Shown: positions 1 to 9,465 of the stretch, piece by piece | Numbering within the stretch: the first letter of the stretch is position 1 | How the letters are laid out: each line of letters opens with the position of its first letter | Program-made: the position numbers and the translations under genes | From: Nitrosospira sp. Nsp2 | GTDB lineage: Bacteria > Pseudomonadota > Gammaproteobacteria > Burkholderiales > Nitrosomonadaceae | DNA length: 64,000 nt | Assembly (NCBI RefSeq): GCF_003050965.1 | Contig: NZ_QAOU01000005.1 | Coordinates: forward strand, 1-64,000 | Direction of reading: 5' to 3' | The notes under the pieces: model-generated | Database searches by the model: none | What the model saw: the letters and a program-made list of their open reading frames with translations, nothing else | What the model was told of the DNA's origin: nothing

Positions 1-63
1 AGTCGCGCTCAACAGCGCTCCACATGCCAGCGTAACCACCCTCAGCCAAGGCTTCGATGCCAT
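1..63 (-). CDS. 5' end of a secreted protein gene (partial)
   Basis: Only the first 21 codons are inside the window; the gene runs off the left edge. An ATG at 63 is preceded by an AGGAGA ribosome binding site about 3 bases upstream. The peptide starts with M-A-S-K-P-W-L-R and continues into a hydrophobic stretch, VVTLACGALLSA, which fits a Sec signal peptide. There is a cysteine in it, but it lacks the usual Leu at -3 of a lipobox, so a lipoprotein is possible but not supported. The mature protein is not visible and no function can be assigned. Confidence 0.5.
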   Translation of the reverse strand, partial: MASKPWLRVVTLACGALLSAT

Positions 64-340
64 CTCTTCTCTCCTATCTTCCGTAGTAATTTTTTTTGCT
101 TAAACTTACCGGCGCCGCCCCTGATCTTATTGATCTTATTATTACCGGCACGCGGTCCATCCCTATTTCAATCCGGTCCGCCCAATAAATCCCCCAGGGC
201 AATCCCAGCCTACTCTAAAACGCCGCATAGCCTAACCCGCATCCCCCTGTTGTGTCAAGAAAATTACAGGAGAATTACACAGGCCATCGTCCTCTATGCA
301 AACGCTAAAACCTCGTCCACATGGCCATTTCAAAGGACGT

Positions 341-736
341 TCACTTATTAATCACCAGCCAGAATATCAGGCCACACAGCACTGTGATCAGAAATATACA
401 GGCAATAAGCAATATCCTGACGCGAACCCGGAAAACATCGATAGCGTCAACGATAAGCGCATTTTGCTCAGCAAGCGACTTGATCAATTCCGCTGACGAT
501 TTCTGCTCATCGCTCAATTCAACGAGTTTTGCTTCGATAAGGCGCGTACGCTTATTCAACTTTTCCAGGCTCACCGTTCCATCATCGCCGGATGAGCCGC
601 GCTCTGCCGAAAAACCGCTCGTATCAGTCTTTACCGCAGAAAAAAGTTGCTTCGCCGCCTTGACAATATGGGGCGCGGATTCGAGTACGCTTCCCCATGG
701 AATTATTTTTAACGCAGTCATCCAGCCAAATGCCAT
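341..736 (-). CDS. Small coiled-coil, C-terminally membrane-anchored protein
   Basis: I do not recognise this 131-residue protein. It has an N-terminal amphipathic stretch containing WGSVLESAPHIV, a charged helical and probably coiled-coil segment at about residues 55-92 rich in Lys, Glu and Leu, and one strong transmembrane helix near residues 105-128 (LLIACIFLITVLCGLIFWLV) with only a few residues after it. It would be a tail-anchored inner-membrane protein facing the cytoplasm. The ATG at 736 is chosen over an upstream TTG at 769 because GCGGAGG lies 6-7 bases before it. It starts 67 bases after the malate-CoA ligase alpha stop on the same strand, so it is probably the last gene of that transcript. 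No functional link is evident. Confidence 0.65.
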   Translation of the reverse strand: MAFGWMTALKIIPWGSVLESAPHIVKAAKQLFSAVKTDTSGFSAERGSSGDDGTVSLEKLNKRTRLIEAKLVELSDEQKSSAELIKSLAEQNALIVDAIDVFRVRVRILLIACIFLITVLCGLIFWLVINK

Positions 737-803
737 TCTCAGCCTCCGCTTTAACAGCGCACCGGACAAGCAGTTCGGGCTATCACCCTCCTCTAATCAC
801 ACT

Positions 804-1691
804 CTACATCCTGGCCAGCACTGCCGCAACTGTGTCGCCGATGGCAGAAGGGGTCGGCGAGATGGTTACACCAAGATCCCTTAAAGCAGCGACCTTTTCC
901 GCGGCACTTTCACCGGCCGAGGAAATGATCGCACCAGCATGTCCCATGCGACGGCCTTCCGGCGCGGTTAAACCGGCGATATAAGCGACCACGGGCTTCG
1001 TCATGTGTTCTTTGGCAAAAATTCCGGCTTCTACTTCCTGCGGGCCTCCGATCTCACCGATCATAACCACTACTTTGGTATAGAGATCCTCTTCAAATCT
1101 TTCAAGGATATCCCGGTGCGAGCTGCCGATAATGGGATCGCCGCCGATACCAACCGAAGTCGAGATTCCGATACCCAACATCCTCATCTGGTCGGCCGCC
1201 TCATACCCGAGCGTTCCCGAGCGGCCAACAATTCCAACATCACCTGGAAGATAGATATGGCCGGGCATGATTCCTAGCATCGCGCGGCCTGGGCTAATGG
1301 TACCGGCACAGTTTGGACCGGTGAGTACCATTCTTTCTCCGAAAGGAAAGCGACGCAAAAAATTTTTAACTGTCATCATATCCTGCGTTGGAATCCCGTC
1401 GGTGATCGCCACACAGTACTTGATGCCGGCATCAGCCGCTTCCATAATTGAATCCGCGGCAAAGGCCGGTGGCACGAATATAATGCTGGCGTCTGCCCCG
1501 ACTTGCAGCACCGCTTCTTTTACCGTATTGAATACCGGCAACCCCAAGTGCTGCTGTCCGCCCTTGCCAGGAGTCACACCAGCGACCACATTGGAACCAT
1601 AATTAATCATGTCCTGCGCATGGAAGGTGCCGGTTTTGCCCGTGAAACCCTGAACTACGATACGTGTACTCTCGTCAATTAAGATTGCCAT
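804..1691 (-). CDS. mtkB: Malate--CoA ligase (malate thiokinase) alpha subunit
   Basis: This 295-residue protein belongs to the succinyl/malate-CoA ligase alpha family. It has an N-terminal CoA-binding Rossmann domain and a ligase domain with the phosphohistidine in RRMGHAGAI (His251). Several stretches match the methylotroph malate thiokinase MtkB rather than E. coli SucD: DGIPTQDMMTVK, GPNCAGTISPG and GHIYLPG. The enzyme makes malyl-CoA from malate, CoA and ATP (or runs in reverse). It begins directly after the beta-subunit stop (TAAATG, no gap), so the two subunits are translationally coupled, and a malyl-CoA lyase lies just upstream. This context supports malate over succinate as substrate. 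The assignment by motif is good; a succinyl-CoA ligase role in the TCA cycle cannot be excluded without phylogeny. Confidence 0.82.
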   Translation of the reverse strand: MAILIDESTRIVVQGFTGKTGTFHAQDMINYGSNVVAGVTPGKGGQQHLGLPVFNTVKEAVLQVGADASIIFVPPAFAADSIMEAADAGIKYCVAITDGIPTQDMMTVKNFLRRFPFGERMVLTGPNCAGTISPGRAMLGIMPGHIYLPGDVGIVGRSGTLGYEAADQMRMLGIGISTSVGIGGDPIIGSSHRDILERFEEDLYTKVVVMIGEIGGPQEVEAGIFAKEHMTKPVVAYIAGLTAPEGRRMGHAGAIISSAGESAAEKVAALRDLGVTISPTPSAIGDTVAAVLARM

Positions 1692-2882
1692 TTATTTTCC
1701 TTCACACTCTTTCGCAATCACTTCGTTACGGGCGTGAACAACCTTCTCGGCCGCTTCCGCTAATGTTCCCGCTGTAATGATGGGCAGCCCGCTTTCAGCA
1801 ATGATTCGCTGGCCCTCGGCAACGTTGGTGCCCGACAACCGCACGACCAGGGGGACCTGCATGTCGATATTCTTCACCGCATGCACGACGCCTTCCGCGA
1901 TCCAGTCACAACGGTTTATTCCCGCAAATATATTGACCAGCATTGCTTTGACGCCCTTGTCAGCCAAAACCAGACGAAAGGCCTTCTCCGTACGCTCAGC
2001 CGACGCACCCCCTCCAACGTCAAGAAAATTTGCCGGCTCTCCCCCTGCCAGTTTAATCATATCCATGGTGGCCATCGCCAAACCGGCACCATTGATCATG
2101 CAACCGATGTCGCCGTTCAGGCCGATATAACTCAAGCCATGATCAGCAGCAGCGACTTCGCGCGTATCCCCCTGGGTTTTGTCCCGCAACTCAGCGATTT
2201 CGTGTCGCCGAAACAAGGCGTTGTCATCGAAGCTCATTTTCGCATCGAGCGCGATCAGTTCACCGGTCCCGGTGACAACGAGCGGATTGATTTCGAGCAT
2301 GTTTGCGTCCAGGTCACGCATGGCACGGTAACAACCTCTTATGGTTTTAACCGCGTGACTCAAATGTGTCGATTCCAGCCCCAAGGCAAAAGCCATCTCG
2401 CGCGCCTGAAAATCCTGGAGACCAACCGCGGGTTCAATAAAAATCTTTTTGATAGCGTCAGGATCGGTTTGGGCCAACTCCTCGATTTCCATTCCTCCCT
2501 GCGCGGATCCCACCATGACAATTCGTTCGGAACTGCGATCTATGAGAAAGCAGAGATACATTTCTTTCGCGATTTGAGTTCCTGCTTCGACATAAACCCG
2601 TGAACAAACCTTACCCATTGGCCCCGTTTGACGAGTAACCAAAATTTTGCCGAGTAATTCCTCTGCGGCCGCTTTTATTTCTTCATGCGATCTGCATACC
2701 CTGATGCCGCCCGCTTTGCCGCGCGAGCCGGAATGAATCTGTGCTTTTACCACCCAAACATTTCCGTCGATCTCCCGGGCCCGCTGCACGCTCTCCTCAG
2801 GGCTGTAAGCCAGACCTCCTTCTGCGATCTTTACGCCATATTTCGTCAAAATCTCTTTTGCCTGATACTCGTGTATATCCAA
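1692..2882 (-). CDS. mtkA: Malate--CoA ligase (malate thiokinase) beta subunit
   Basis: This 396-residue protein is an ATP-grasp CoA ligase beta subunit. Residues 1-220 form the ATP-grasp region ([21 protein letters not shown]) and the C-terminal half is the ligase/CoA domain ([31 protein letters not shown]). Segments such as [17 protein letters not shown] and [14 protein letters not shown] resemble MtkA of methylotrophs closely. The start is a TTG at 2882 with AAGGTG five bases upstream; an ATG three bases further up is out of frame. It is followed without a gap by mtkB. An intrinsic terminator separates it from the upstream malyl-CoA lyase, so it probably has its own promoter in 2883-3030 in addition to any read-through. 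Substrate specificity is inferred from motifs and context. Confidence 0.82.
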   Translation of the reverse strand: MDIHEYQAKEILTKYGVKIAEGGLAYSPEESVQRAREIDGNVWVVKAQIHSGSRGKAGGIRVCRSHEEIKAAAEELLGKILVTRQTGPMGKVCSRVYVEAGTQIAKEMYLCFLIDRSSERIVMVGSAQGGMEIEELAQTDPDAIKKIFIEPAVGLQDFQAREMAFALGLESTHLSHAVKTIRGCYRAMRDLDANMLEINPLVVTGTGELIALDAKMSFDDNALFRRHEIAELRDKTQGDTREVAAADHGLSYIGLNGDIGCMINGAGLAMATMDMIKLAGGEPANFLDVGGGASAERTEKAFRLVLADKGVKAMLVNIFAGINRCDWIAEGVVHAVKNIDMQVPLVVRLSGTNVAEGQRIIAESGLPIITAGTLAEAAEKVVHARNEVIAKECEGK

Positions 2883-3027
2883 TGCATCACCTTATTCGTT
2901 TATAGATATTCAATGGATGTTCAATTAACTATCCCGCCCGCTGCCGAGCCAGCGCCACTCGATCCTGCTGCATGAAGACAGCGGCTGCGTTCGACGTTGT
3001 TCGCGATATTACTCTGACTCAACCGGT

Positions 3028-3062
3028 GATTAAGATAAAAGAAAAGCCGCTTGAAAGCGGCT
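3028..3062 (-). terminator. Intrinsic terminator after malyl-CoA lyase
   Basis: Positions 3045-3062 form a perfect AGCCGCTT/AAGCGGCT inverted repeat with a tiny loop (six stem pairs plus an AT-rich cap). On the minus strand it is followed by a T-rich run, TTTCTTTTATCTT. It begins 13 bases after the mcl stop codon. It should end most mcl transcripts before mtkA. Confidence 0.75.
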
Positions 3063-3074
3063 CTGAACAGAGCA

Positions 3075-4022
3075 CTAGCCTCTGGCGCCGATAGCTTCCG
3101 ACATTTTAACCACGTTATTCGCCATCCTCGCGGAAGCAGCGTCGATGAGACGCCCATCCAACGCGGCCGCTCCTTTCCCTTGAGCTGCCGCTTCTTCCAA
3201 CGCGGCCAGAATACGTTGCGCCTTCTCCACCTCCGTTGCCGGCGGCGTAAACACGTCATTCGCAAGGGAGATCTGTGAGGGATGTATGGCCCATTTTCCC
3301 TCACAACCCAGAGCAGCGGCCCTTTTTGCTGCCAGCCTATAGCCATCGGGGTCTTTAATATCGCCAAACGGGCCATCAATGGGACGCAGGCCGTAGGCAC
3401 GGCAGGCGACGGTCATACGACTGATAGCGTAATGCCATTGATCTCCCGGATAGTCGGGATTCAGTCCACCGATATTTGTAGTGCGGGCCCGGTTACTAGC
3501 CGCATAGTCGGCTACGCCAAAATGCAGCGCTTCGAGGCGGCCGTGCGCCCCGTTCCGGGCAATATCGTCTACATTCGCCATACCTAAGGCTGTTTCGATC
3601 AATGCTTCGACACCTATTCTGCTCTTGAGCCCTTGTTGCATCTCCAACTGATTGAGCATCGCCTCCACCATATATACATCCGCGTAAACGCCAACTTTTG
3701 GGACCAACAGGGTATCGATCCTGTCGCCCGCTTTTTCGATCAGATCAACTACGTCGCGAACCATGTATTGTGTATCCAGCCCGTTTATACGCACGGAAAT
3801 AGTTACTCCATGAGCCCTCCAGTCCAGATCGTTGAGTGCTTCAATGACATTCCGGCGAGCCGAGAGTTTATCGTCCGGGGCAACGGCATCTTCAAGATCA
3901 AGAAAAACAAAATCCGCACCGCTTTTCATCGCCTTTTCAAACATCCCCGGATTTGAACCGGGTACAGCTAATTCACAGCGCTGTACGCGCACGATGGCAG
4001 CTTCATATAATGTATGGCTCAT
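3075..4022 (-). CDS. mcl: L-malyl-CoA / CoA-ester lyase (CitE-like)
   Basis: This 315-residue protein is a TIM-barrel CitE/malyl-CoA lyase. It matches the malyl-CoA lyase signature along its length: ELAVPGSNP near residue 17, FLDLEDAVAPDDK at 40-52 (acidic residues of the Mg site), EALIETALGMAN around 139-150, FGVADYAAS at 169-175, and GPFGDIKDPDGY and GKWAIHPSQI towards the end. It cleaves malyl-CoA to glyoxylate and acetyl-CoA, or condenses them. With mtkA and mtkB immediately downstream on the same strand, the three encode the two closing steps of the serine cycle, or run in reverse to take up glyoxylate. The ATG at 4022 has a GGAATAGG stretch upstream. A general 3-hydroxyacyl-CoA lyase activity is the main alternative. 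Confidence 0.85.
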   Translation of the reverse strand: MSHTLYEAAIVRVQRCELAVPGSNPGMFEKAMKSGADFVFLDLEDAVAPDDKLSARRNVIEALNDLDWRAHGVTISVRINGLDTQYMVRDVVDLIEKAGDRIDTLLVPKVGVYADVYMVEAMLNQLEMQQGLKSRIGVEALIETALGMANVDDIARNGAHGRLEALHFGVADYAASNRARTTNIGGLNPDYPGDQWHYAISRMTVACRAYGLRPIDGPFGDIKDPDGYRLAAKRAAALGCEGKWAIHPSQISLANDVFTPPATEVEKAQRILAALEEAAAQGKGAAALDGRLIDAASARMANNVVKMSEAIGARG

Positions 4023-4106
4023 TTACCTATTCCGTTGGAATTAACTAAAAATTAGCGGGGTGACGAGAAAAAGTCGGGGATCTTTGGCTTTTCCCAGCAT
4101 CGGCTG

Positions 4107-4138
4107 AAAAAAGAACGCAATCTTGCCTGTTCTTTTTT
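4107..4138 (-). terminator. Bidirectional-type terminator downstream of mltG
   Basis: AAAAAAGAAC at 4107-4116 pairs with GTTCTTTTTT at 4129-4138, and the loop contains a second short stem (GCA/TGC). A T tract follows on either strand. It lies 165 bases after the mltG stop and also ahead of mcl, so it probably ends the fab/mltG transcript. Confidence 0.55.
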
Positions 4139-4302
4139 GTTGTTTATTATCAAATAGGGCGCTATTTTACTTTTCTAGGGGGGAATGTTCAATTCATACT
4201 TTCATAACGTAAGCGTACAAGCGATCTCCCCCACATCGAGCTTGATCGGCCAGCCCTAACGCAAAATCGCCGGCACATTATCCCGAGTGGATATGAAGGG
4301 TT

Positions 4303-5319
4303 TCACTTTACTGCCCTTGGTGCTGCATTCGGTGCTTTCTGGTACTTCAATACCGCGCGATTATGATCTGCTAAATTTGTGGAGAAATGAGATTCACCAT
4401 TCCCCTTTGCAACAAAATAGAGCGCATCCGTCTTCGCAGGGTTGAGCACAGCGTGGATAGAGGCCAAACCAGGTAAAGCAATAGGAGTTGGAGGAAGACC
4501 ACGACGCGTATAGGTGTTGTATACCTGATCAGTTAAAAGATCTTTCTTACGCAGGTTTCCGTCAAATTTGTCGGCCATCCCATAAATGACTGTGGGATCA
4601 GTTTGCAGCAGCATGTTAAACCGCAACCGATTGACGAATACGGCAGCCACCATGCCACGGTCGCTCTCTCTGCCGGTTTCTTTTTCAACGATTGAGGCAA
4701 GAATCAGGGCCTCATACGGAGCTTTCAGCGGCAGATCGGCCGCACGTTGGTCCCATGCGCTATCAACATGATTTTTCATCACGCGATAGGCTCTCTTCAA
4801 AATTGCGGTGTCGCTACTGCCCCGCGCGAAAAAATAGGTATCCGGGAAAAATAAACCTTCCGCCGCCGTTTCGGTAGCACCGATGAGTTGCAGGATTTCA
4901 CCACTACTCAGGTTGGCGGTATCGTGCCGCAGCGCGGGATGCTCATCCAGCGTTTGCCTGAGTTGTGAAAATGTCCAGCCTTCTATGAATTTTATCTCGC
5001 TTTGAGTGATATCACCCTTCGTAATCCGTTCAAGCAGCTCAAGTGGTGAAATGGGCGCAGCCAACTCATAGTCGCCCGCCTTTACGGACGAGGCAAGCCC
5101 CTTGATTCGCGACAACAATATGAATAGCCGCGCATCACCCAGAATTCCAGCGTTGGCTAATTGATTTGCAACGCTGGTTAAGCTGCTGCCCTGCTTAATC
5201 GAGAACTCGTATGGAATGACCGGAAGCCGAACGGGAGCAGTGAACTGGTAGGCAAGCCACCCTATAACCAGCAGGATGCCTATAAATAGGGCGACGATCA
5301 GGCGTTTTAAGGTGCGCAT
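4303..5319 (-). CDS. mltG: Endolytic murein transglycosylase MltG
   Basis: MltG cuts nascent peptidoglycan strands at the inner membrane and so sets glycan length. The 338-residue protein has one N-terminal transmembrane helix (about residues 7-27), a LysM-like stretch (YEFSIKQGSSLTSVANQL) and the YceG catalytic domain. The predicted catalytic Glu is Glu212 in LASIVEKETG, followed by the family motif LQTDPTVIYGM and RRGLPPTPIALPG. It is full length for the family. It is the last gene of the fab cluster; the position matches E. coli, where pabC lies between fabF and mltG and tmk-holB follow. Here neither pabC nor tmk is visible. Confidence 0.95.
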   Translation of the reverse strand: MRTLKRLIVALFIGILLVIGWLAYQFTAPVRLPVIPYEFSIKQGSSLTSVANQLANAGILGDARLFILLSRIKGLASSVKAGDYELAAPISPLELLERITKGDITQSEIKFIEGWTFSQLRQTLDEHPALRHDTANLSSGEILQLIGATETAAEGLFFPDTYFFARGSSDTAILKRAYRVMKNHVDSAWDQRAADLPLKAPYEALILASIVEKETGRESDRGMVAAVFVNRLRFNMLLQTDPTVIYGMADKFDGNLRKKDLLTDQVYNTYTRRGLPPTPIALPGLASIHAVLNPAKTDALYFVAKGNGESHFSTNLADHNRAVLKYQKAPNAAPRAVK

Positions 5320-5814
5320 AGGTAGCGGAGCCTGTGTCCCGGTCCCTCAGAGAGTGCATTACCATGCAAATCTCGGCGAAAGCCCGGGTGCTCGGCGGAA
5401 TGCTCTAAAACAAACCCACCCTCGAAAGTGCGATAGCCACAAAGCTTGTTACGATCTGGATAAGCTGGGCCCCTTTTTTGCTGCCGGCGCCCGTGGAGAT
5501 GAGAGACGTAAAACCGTTGTGAACGAACAGTGGATGAACTTTCGGTGGTTCGGGCTTTCCTTTTGGACCTCTCTGGCACGAGTTCCCGTGGCAGACGGAC
5601 CGCTGTAAAGCCTTTCCCCAACTGCGTGAAGGAAAATCGGGCAGTGATGGAATGCTGCCGCCACGCCACCGGCGCCGTTCCCCTCCCGGATTGCCTCTTT
5701 TTTGGGGAACGCCTTGCTACGACTGCATTCTTGGCGCCTACACTTTTGACGCACCCCCTCCGCATCATGACGCCGTCGCCCCAATGGGTTTTTGGGGGTC
5801 TCTGGTGATAACAG
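5320..5814. other. 495-base gap between fabF and mltG
   Basis: No recognisable gene. Several arginine-rich open frames overlap on both strands, as expected by chance in GC-rich DNA. The longest, 5307-5768 on the minus strand, has no domain I know and overlaps the mltG start. In E. coli this position holds pabC (fold-type IV PLP enzyme); I looked for its motifs and found none, so the gap may be a decayed gene. It may also carry a promoter for mltG. Confidence 0.5.
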
Positions 5815-7053
5815 TCACGTTTTGCGGAAAATCAACGTCCCGTTTGTACCGCCGAAGCCGAAGGAGTTCGACATTGCGGCGCCAATCTTCATCTCTCGGG
5901 CAGCATTTGCTACATAATCCAGGTCACATTGGGGATCCTGGTCAAAGATATTGATTGTCGGCGGCGAAACCTGATGGTATACCGCGAGAGCGGAAAAAAT
6001 GGCCTCTACTCCGCCTGCCGCGCCAAGCAAGTGGCCGGTCATGGATTTTGTAGAGTTCACCACCAGTTCTTTTGCATGATCACCAAAACAGCGTTTAACC
6101 GCTATCGTTTCCGAAATATCGCCGAGTGGCGTCGAAGTGCCATGAGCATTAATGTAGTCCACTTCGGTCGCATTTACCCCTGCCATTTTCAAAGCATTGG
6201 TCATGCAACGCGCGGCGCCTTCTCCATCTTCGCACGGGGCAGTCATGTGATAGGCATCCGCGCTCATACCGAAGCCTGCTAGCTCAGCATAGATCTTCGC
6301 CCCGCGGCGTGTTGCATGTTCCATTTCTTCCAAAACGAGTATTCCCGCGCCCTCACCGAGAACGAAGCCATCACGGTCCTTGTCCCACGGACGACTGGCG
6401 GTCGCGGGATCATCATTGCGAGTGGACAACGCGCGTGCCGAGGCAAAGCCACCGATGGCGAGGGGTGTAACGCATGACTCGGCGCCACCGGCGACCATCA
6501 CGTCCGCATCTCCATATTCGATCATGCGAGCGGAATCGCCAATGCAATGGGTCGCGGTGGTGCAGGCAGTGACGATAGCCAGATTCGGCCCCTTGAAGCC
6601 AAACATGATCGACAGATTTCCGGCAATCATATTGATAATCGTGCTAGGAATGAAGAAAGGCGAAATTTTGCGCGGGCCACCACTGTGATATGCGTCGTGC
6701 GTAGCTTCAATCATCGACAACCCGCCAATACCAGAGCCAATGTTGACGCCGATCCGCTCGGCATCATGCCGAGCATCCTCAATACCAGCGTCTTTTACTG
6801 CCTGGATCGCCGCTGCCATGCCGTAATGTATAAAGACGTCCATCCGGCGCGCATCTTTTACGGAGAGATAATCCGTAACATCGAAATCTTTCACTTCCCC
6901 TGCAATTTGGGAAGCAAATGCGGAAGCGTCGAAACGCGTGATACGTCCAACACCCGATTTTCCGGCAAGAACATTGGCCCATGCATTTGGAATGGTGTTA
7001 CCCACGGGCGATATGATGCCCATCCCGGTGATAACCACCCTACGTTTGGACAA
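5815..7053 (-). CDS. fabF: 3-oxoacyl-ACP synthase II FabF
   Basis: FabF condenses malonyl-ACP with acyl-ACP in fatty acid elongation, in the cytoplasm. The 412-residue length is standard. The thiolase-fold Cys-His-His triad is visible: Cys164 in VTACTTATH, His304 in [11 protein letters not shown] and His341 in [11 protein letters not shown], with the glycine-rich C-terminal FGFGGTNG. It lies 38 bases after acpP on the same strand, the order seen in E. coli. Confidence 0.97.
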   Translation of the reverse strand: MSKRRVVITGMGIISPVGNTIPNAWANVLAGKSGVGRITRFDASAFASQIAGEVKDFDVTDYLSVKDARRMDVFIHYGMAAAIQAVKDAGIEDARHDAERIGVNIGSGIGGLSMIEATHDAYHSGGPRKISPFFIPSTIINMIAGNLSIMFGFKGPNLAIVTACTTATHCIGDSARMIEYGDADVMVAGGAESCVTPLAIGGFASARALSTRNDDPATASRPWDKDRDGFVLGEGAGILVLEEMEHATRRGAKIYAELAGFGMSADAYHMTAPCEDGEGAARCMTNALKMAGVNATEVDYINAHGTSTPLGDISETIAVKRCFGDHAKELVVNSTKSMTGHLLGAAGGVEAIFSALAVYHQVSPPTINIFDQDPQCDLDYVANAAREMKIGAAMSNSFGFGGTNGTLIFRKT

Positions 7054-7091
7054 GATGACTCCGATTTCGGTATGCGCGAAGCAAGTAGATA

Positions 7092-7328
7092 TTAGTTGGT
7101 GTGAGCGTTGATATAATCTATGGCTTGTTGAACGGTATTTATTTTTTCTGCTTGTTCGTCGGGAATCTCACATTCAAACTCTTCTTCCAAGGCCATGACC
7201 AGTTCCACGGTATCAAGCGAATCCGCACCGAGGTCATCTACGAAAGAAGACTCGCTCTTGACGTCGGCCTCATTAACGCCCAATTGCTCAGCCACGATTT
7301 TTTTTATACGCTGTTCTACATTTTCCAT
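7092..7328 (-). CDS. acpP: Acyl carrier protein
   Basis: This 78-residue acidic protein carries growing acyl chains as 4'-phosphopantetheine thioesters during fatty acid synthesis. The attachment serine is Ser37 in [20 protein letters not shown], the canonical motif. It lies between fabG and fabF as in E. coli. The 168-base spacer upstream (7329-7496) is long enough for its own promoter, which fits the high expression expected of acpP. Confidence 0.98.
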   Translation of the reverse strand: MENVEQRIKKIVAEQLGVNEADVKSESSFVDDLGADSLDTVELVMALEEEFECEIPDEQAEKINTVQQAIDYINAHTN

Positions 7329-7496
7329 CTAGTTACCTCTTCTCCGGTAAGAAAAACGCCGCTATTCTAGCAAGTTTTCGGTATTAATAAAATCGCAGCA
7401 CCTGCCAACAGCAAAAAGCCTGCTGGCTCATCGGCTGCGATAGTCTGAGTGCTGAGTAACGCAAGATATTAACGGGTGATATATAAGGGTAAGCCC

Positions 7497-8237
7497 TTAA
7501 TCCATGAACATACCACCGTTAACATGAAGCGTCGCCCCCGTAATATAGCCCGCGGCCGGTGAAGCGATAAATGCAACGGCTGATGCCACATCCTCGGGTT
7601 GACCCAGTCTGCCAAGCGGGATCTGTTGCATAAGGTATTGCTGCTGTTTTTCGGTGAGGGAGCGGGTCATGTCGGTTGCTATGAAACCTGGAGCAACGCA
7701 ATTAACTGTAATGTTGCGGCTTCCTATTTCACGCGCTAACGATTTACTGAAGCCAATGAGTCCGGCTTTGGCGGCAGCATAATTGCTTTGTCCAATGTTA
7801 CCTGTCGCGCCCACGACCGAAGAAATGTTGATGATGCGGCCAAAACGAGACCTCATCATCGCTCTCAGCACCGCGCGACTCAAACGAAACACTGATTTCA
7901 AATCAGTTTCCAGAATCTCGTCCCATTCTTCATCCTTCATCCGAAGAAGCAGGTTGTCGCGGGTAATACCTGCATTATTAACCAATACTGTAATATCTCC
8001 GAATTCCTCGTGCACGACCTTAAGAACGGATTCCATCTGAGCGGGATTATTTACGTTCAGTGCCATTCCTCTACCGCTGACGCCGGCTTCCTGCAGGTAA
8101 TTACTGATGATTTGAGCGCCATCCTCTGTAGTGGCAGTGCCAATAACAGTGGCGCCTCTGCTGCCCAGTTCGAGTGCGATGGCGTGCCCGATGCCCCGGC
8201 TGGCTCCGGTTACAAACGCTATTTGATTTTGAAGCAT
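7497..8237 (-). CDS. fabG: 3-oxoacyl-ACP reductase FabG
   Basis: FabG performs the NADPH-dependent first reduction of each elongation round. The 246-residue short-chain dehydrogenase shows the cofactor motif TGASRGIG (10-17), NNAG (87-90) and the catalytic Ser140, Tyr153 and Lys157 (SNYAAAKAG). It ends in the usual hydrophobic C-terminus (GGMFMD). It lies between fabD and acpP in the fab cluster. Confidence 0.97.
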   Translation of the reverse strand: MLQNQIAFVTGASRGIGHAIALELGSRGATVIGTATTEDGAQIISNYLQEAGVSGRGMALNVNNPAQMESVLKVVHEEFGDITVLVNNAGITRDNLLLRMKDEEWDEILETDLKSVFRLSRAVLRAMMRSRFGRIINISSVVGATGNIGQSNYAAAKAGLIGFSKSLAREIGSRNITVNCVAPGFIATDMTRSLTEKQQQYLMQQIPLGRLGQPEDVASAVAFIASPAAGYITGATLHVNGGMFMD

Positions 8238-8305
8238 TATTCTCCAGTCTGTTCAATTAGGGTCAATAAGAACCATTTGCGCAGGAAAACTTCACGGACG
8301 TAAAA

Positions 8306-9268
8306 CTAGACAAATATGCCTGCTGCCTGCCGCAGCGCCGCACTGTCTGTCAGCGCCAGGCTGTGCAAATTCGAATGTATCCGTTTGTTCAGACCCGACA
8401 AAACCTTGCCAGGTCCGCATTCCACCACGTATCCGACGCCAGCTGCGGCCAAAGAGCAGATAGTTTCTGTCCAGCGCACCGGACTGAACAGTTGCTTAAC
8501 CAAGACATTTTTTATATCCCGGTCATTTTCGTGCGGCTGCACATCCACATTATGTAACAACGGTACCCGCGGAGATCTCAATGCAACTGACTCGAGCCGC
8601 TGCCGCATCTTATCTGCCGTTGCCACCATCAGGGAGCAATGCGAGGGAATACTCATCGGCAACATTATTGCGCGTTTTGCGCCTTTGGCTTGCGCCAGTT
8701 CCATCCCGCGCAGAACAGCCCCCTTGTGACCGGCGATCACTATCTGACCTGGAGAATTGAAATTCGCTGGTTCCAACAACTCCCCGTCGGAAGAATTTGA
8801 AATCTCCTCGCAGACTGCGTTCACCACCTCATCAGCCAAGCCCAGAATCGCAGCCATCGCCCCAACACCTTCAGGTACTGCTTGTTGCATTATCTCTGCT
8901 CGAAAACGCACTAATGGCAGTGCGTCGACAAATTCCATGGCACCGGACGCGACCAATGCACTGTATTCGCCCAAACTGTGGCCAGCCAACAACATGGGCT
9001 CAGGTCCGCCGAGGCTTTGCCAAGCGCGATATACTGCAATGCCGGCGATTAACATGAGGGGCTGGGTATTAATAGTCAGGTTAAGTTTATCGGCCGGACC
9101 ATCGTTAATCAGCGCCCAAAAATCCTCCCCAAGAACATCGGAGCCCTCCACAAATGTCTCACGCACGATGGGGAAATCCGAATAACCCGCCATCATCCCT
9201 AGCGATTGCGATCCTTGACCAGGAAAAACACATGCGAATTTCAGGGGATGTTCCGTTGCTGTCAGCAT
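8306..9268 (-). CDS. fabD: Malonyl-CoA-ACP transacylase FabD
   Basis: FabD moves malonyl groups from CoA to ACP. The 320-residue protein has the oxyanion-hole motif GQGSQ (18-21), the nucleophile Ser98 in AGHSLGEYSALVASGA and the catalytic His210 in IPSHCSLM. It lies between fabH and fabG on the minus strand, in the usual order. Confidence 0.97.
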   Translation of the reverse strand: MLTATEHPLKFACVFPGQGSQSLGMMAGYSDFPIVRETFVEGSDVLGEDFWALINDGPADKLNLTINTQPLMLIAGIAVYRAWQSLGGPEPMLLAGHSLGEYSALVASGAMEFVDALPLVRFRAEIMQQAVPEGVGAMAAILGLADEVVNAVCEEISNSSDGELLEPANFNSPGQIVIAGHKGAVLRGMELAQAKGAKRAIMLPMSIPSHCSLMVATADKMRQRLESVALRSPRVPLLHNVDVQPHENDRDIKNVLVKQLFSPVRWTETICSLAAAGVGYVVECGPGKVLSGLNKRIHSNLHSLALTDSAALRQAAGIFV

Positions 9269-9465
9269 ATTAACGAGATGAGCCTACGGGATTGGCAGAT
9301 GGATTCATGGTGCTTCAACCACATGGATAATGACAAACTGGAACTTGATTGCCTCTAATGCCGTTTGACCCAGCAGCGCGACGGGTTTTGACGGAAATAT
9401 CCGGACTTCCAACAGGAAATTATTCGATCTGGAATTCCGGTTTAGTGACTTGCCTAGGCAATTCA

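Noticed and set aside
321-884. 187-codon plus-strand frame
   Set aside because: It is antisense to the coiled-coil protein and mtkB, with no recognisable domain.
3942-3962. tRNA T-arm-like sequence (CCCGGTTCAAATCCGGG on the minus strand)
   Set aside because: It encodes PGSNPG of malyl-CoA lyase, a conserved protein motif; no tRNA cloverleaf surrounds it.
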